Assembly: GCA_016872675.1 (NCBI GenBank)
Contig: VGZG01000034.1
Coordinates: 1-33,093, forward strand
Direction of reading: 5' to 3'
Length of the DNA stretch: 33,093 nt
DNA from: Planctomycetota bacterium
GTDB taxonomy: Bacteria > Planctomycetota > UBA1135 > UBA2386
A program made the position numbers and the translations under genes. Positions 32,940 to 33,093 of the stretch are shown piece after piece. A model generated the notes under the pieces. It saw nothing but the letters and a program-made list of their open reading frames with translations, searched no databases and was not told the DNA's origin. Numbering within the stretch: the first letter of the stretch is position 1; each line of letters starts with the position of its first letter.

Positions 32940-33093
32940 ATGCGTCGTGCCGTCGTGCTACTGTCCGTGGTCGCGCTCGCCGCCGGCATCGGCGGTTGGG
33001 CAGCCGGTTGGTTCGGCGGCGCCGCCATGCCCCCGCCGCCGGGAACCGACTCGCCGGCGGCGACGACGCCGGTCGATGGCGCTGCGGCCGCGG
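32940..33093 (+). CDS. N-terminal part of a membrane-anchored protein, 3'-truncated
   Basis: The frame is open to the end of the window. From the ATG at 32940 it reads MRRAVVLLSVVALAAGIGGW, a single hydrophobic helix or uncleaved signal, then a Pro/Ala/Thr linker (PPPPGTDSPAATTPVDG). A second in-frame ATG lies at 32925. TATGCT (32924-32929) overlaps it and is 10 nt before 32940, which makes the later ATG the likelier start. Function cannot be told. Confidence 0.6.
   Translation, partial: MRRAVVLLSVVALAAGIGGWAAGWFGGAAMPPPPGTDSPAATTPVDGAAAA

Noticed and set aside
1-33093. CRISPR arrays, insertion sequences, attachment sites or other mobile DNA
   Set aside because: No regularly spaced repeats, transposase or integrase motifs, or terminal inverted repeats were seen, and the single tRNA gene has no flanking duplicate of its 3' end.

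Overview
The window is a high-GC (roughly 70%) chromosomal stretch, most likely from a member of the Planctomycetota. The main clue is the secreted metalloprotease at 2759-6010. It ends in the Cys- and Gly-containing beta-rich tail (YGTGC segment, then 'LG.PGC' and 'PN.P.L.G' motifs) that I associate with secreted planctomycete proteins. Weak or absent Shine-Dalgarno sequences fit too. The phylum call is an inference; the genes give no rRNA or other decisive marker. No phage, transposase, plasmid or CRISPR feature was seen, and gene order and composition look like ordinary chromosome.

Layout. 1-6010: two secreted proteins on +, a 5'-truncated YncE-type beta-propeller/phosphoesterase and a multidomain gluzincin protease. 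6074-9273: three genes on -, a BioF2/CelD-type acetyltransferase and a GT4 glycosyltransferase in a tight pair (surface glycan work), plus a hemerythrin-like protein. 9458-10721: three genes on +, a small tail-anchored protein, lexA with a candidate operator of the GAAC-N7-GAAC type, and a dual CDGSH iron-sulfur protein. 10751-12688: an M61 aminopeptidase and tRNA-Arg(CCG), both on -. 12879-16243: a secreted protein with calcium-loop-like repeats, then an ECF sigma factor, a zinc-binding anti-sigma factor and an RseB-like exported protein, which look like one envelope-stress module. 16416-20302: a small unknown protein, a Fis-type AAA+ regulator that lacks the sigma-54 contact loop, an RluA-type pseudouridine synthase and an orphan membrane histidine kinase. 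20316-21993: frataxin (cyaY) and a MoxR ATPase on -, separated by a 361-bp interval with a strong intrinsic terminator. 22056-23207: a TPR lipoprotein. 23229-25986 (-): fabI, mutY and a CinA N-terminal-domain protein. 26149-31174 (+): gyrA, a YqeY protein, a lipoprotein and a membrane-anchored coiled-coil protein. 31293-32894 (-): a multi-membrane GT-C glycosyltransferase. 32940-end: the start of a membrane-anchored protein.

The genes do not form one large system. The most coherent units are the sigma/anti-sigma/RseB-like module, whose sigma gene is preceded by a possible autoregulated promoter with a perfect palindrome filling the spacer; the lexA neighbourhood with a possible SOS operator and an uncharacterised small membrane protein; and the gyrA-yqeY pair. 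Several genes have TANNNT hexamers only 7-19 nt before the start codon, suggesting leaderless or very short-leader mRNAs. No wholly new system can be proved here; the best leads are listed as findings.
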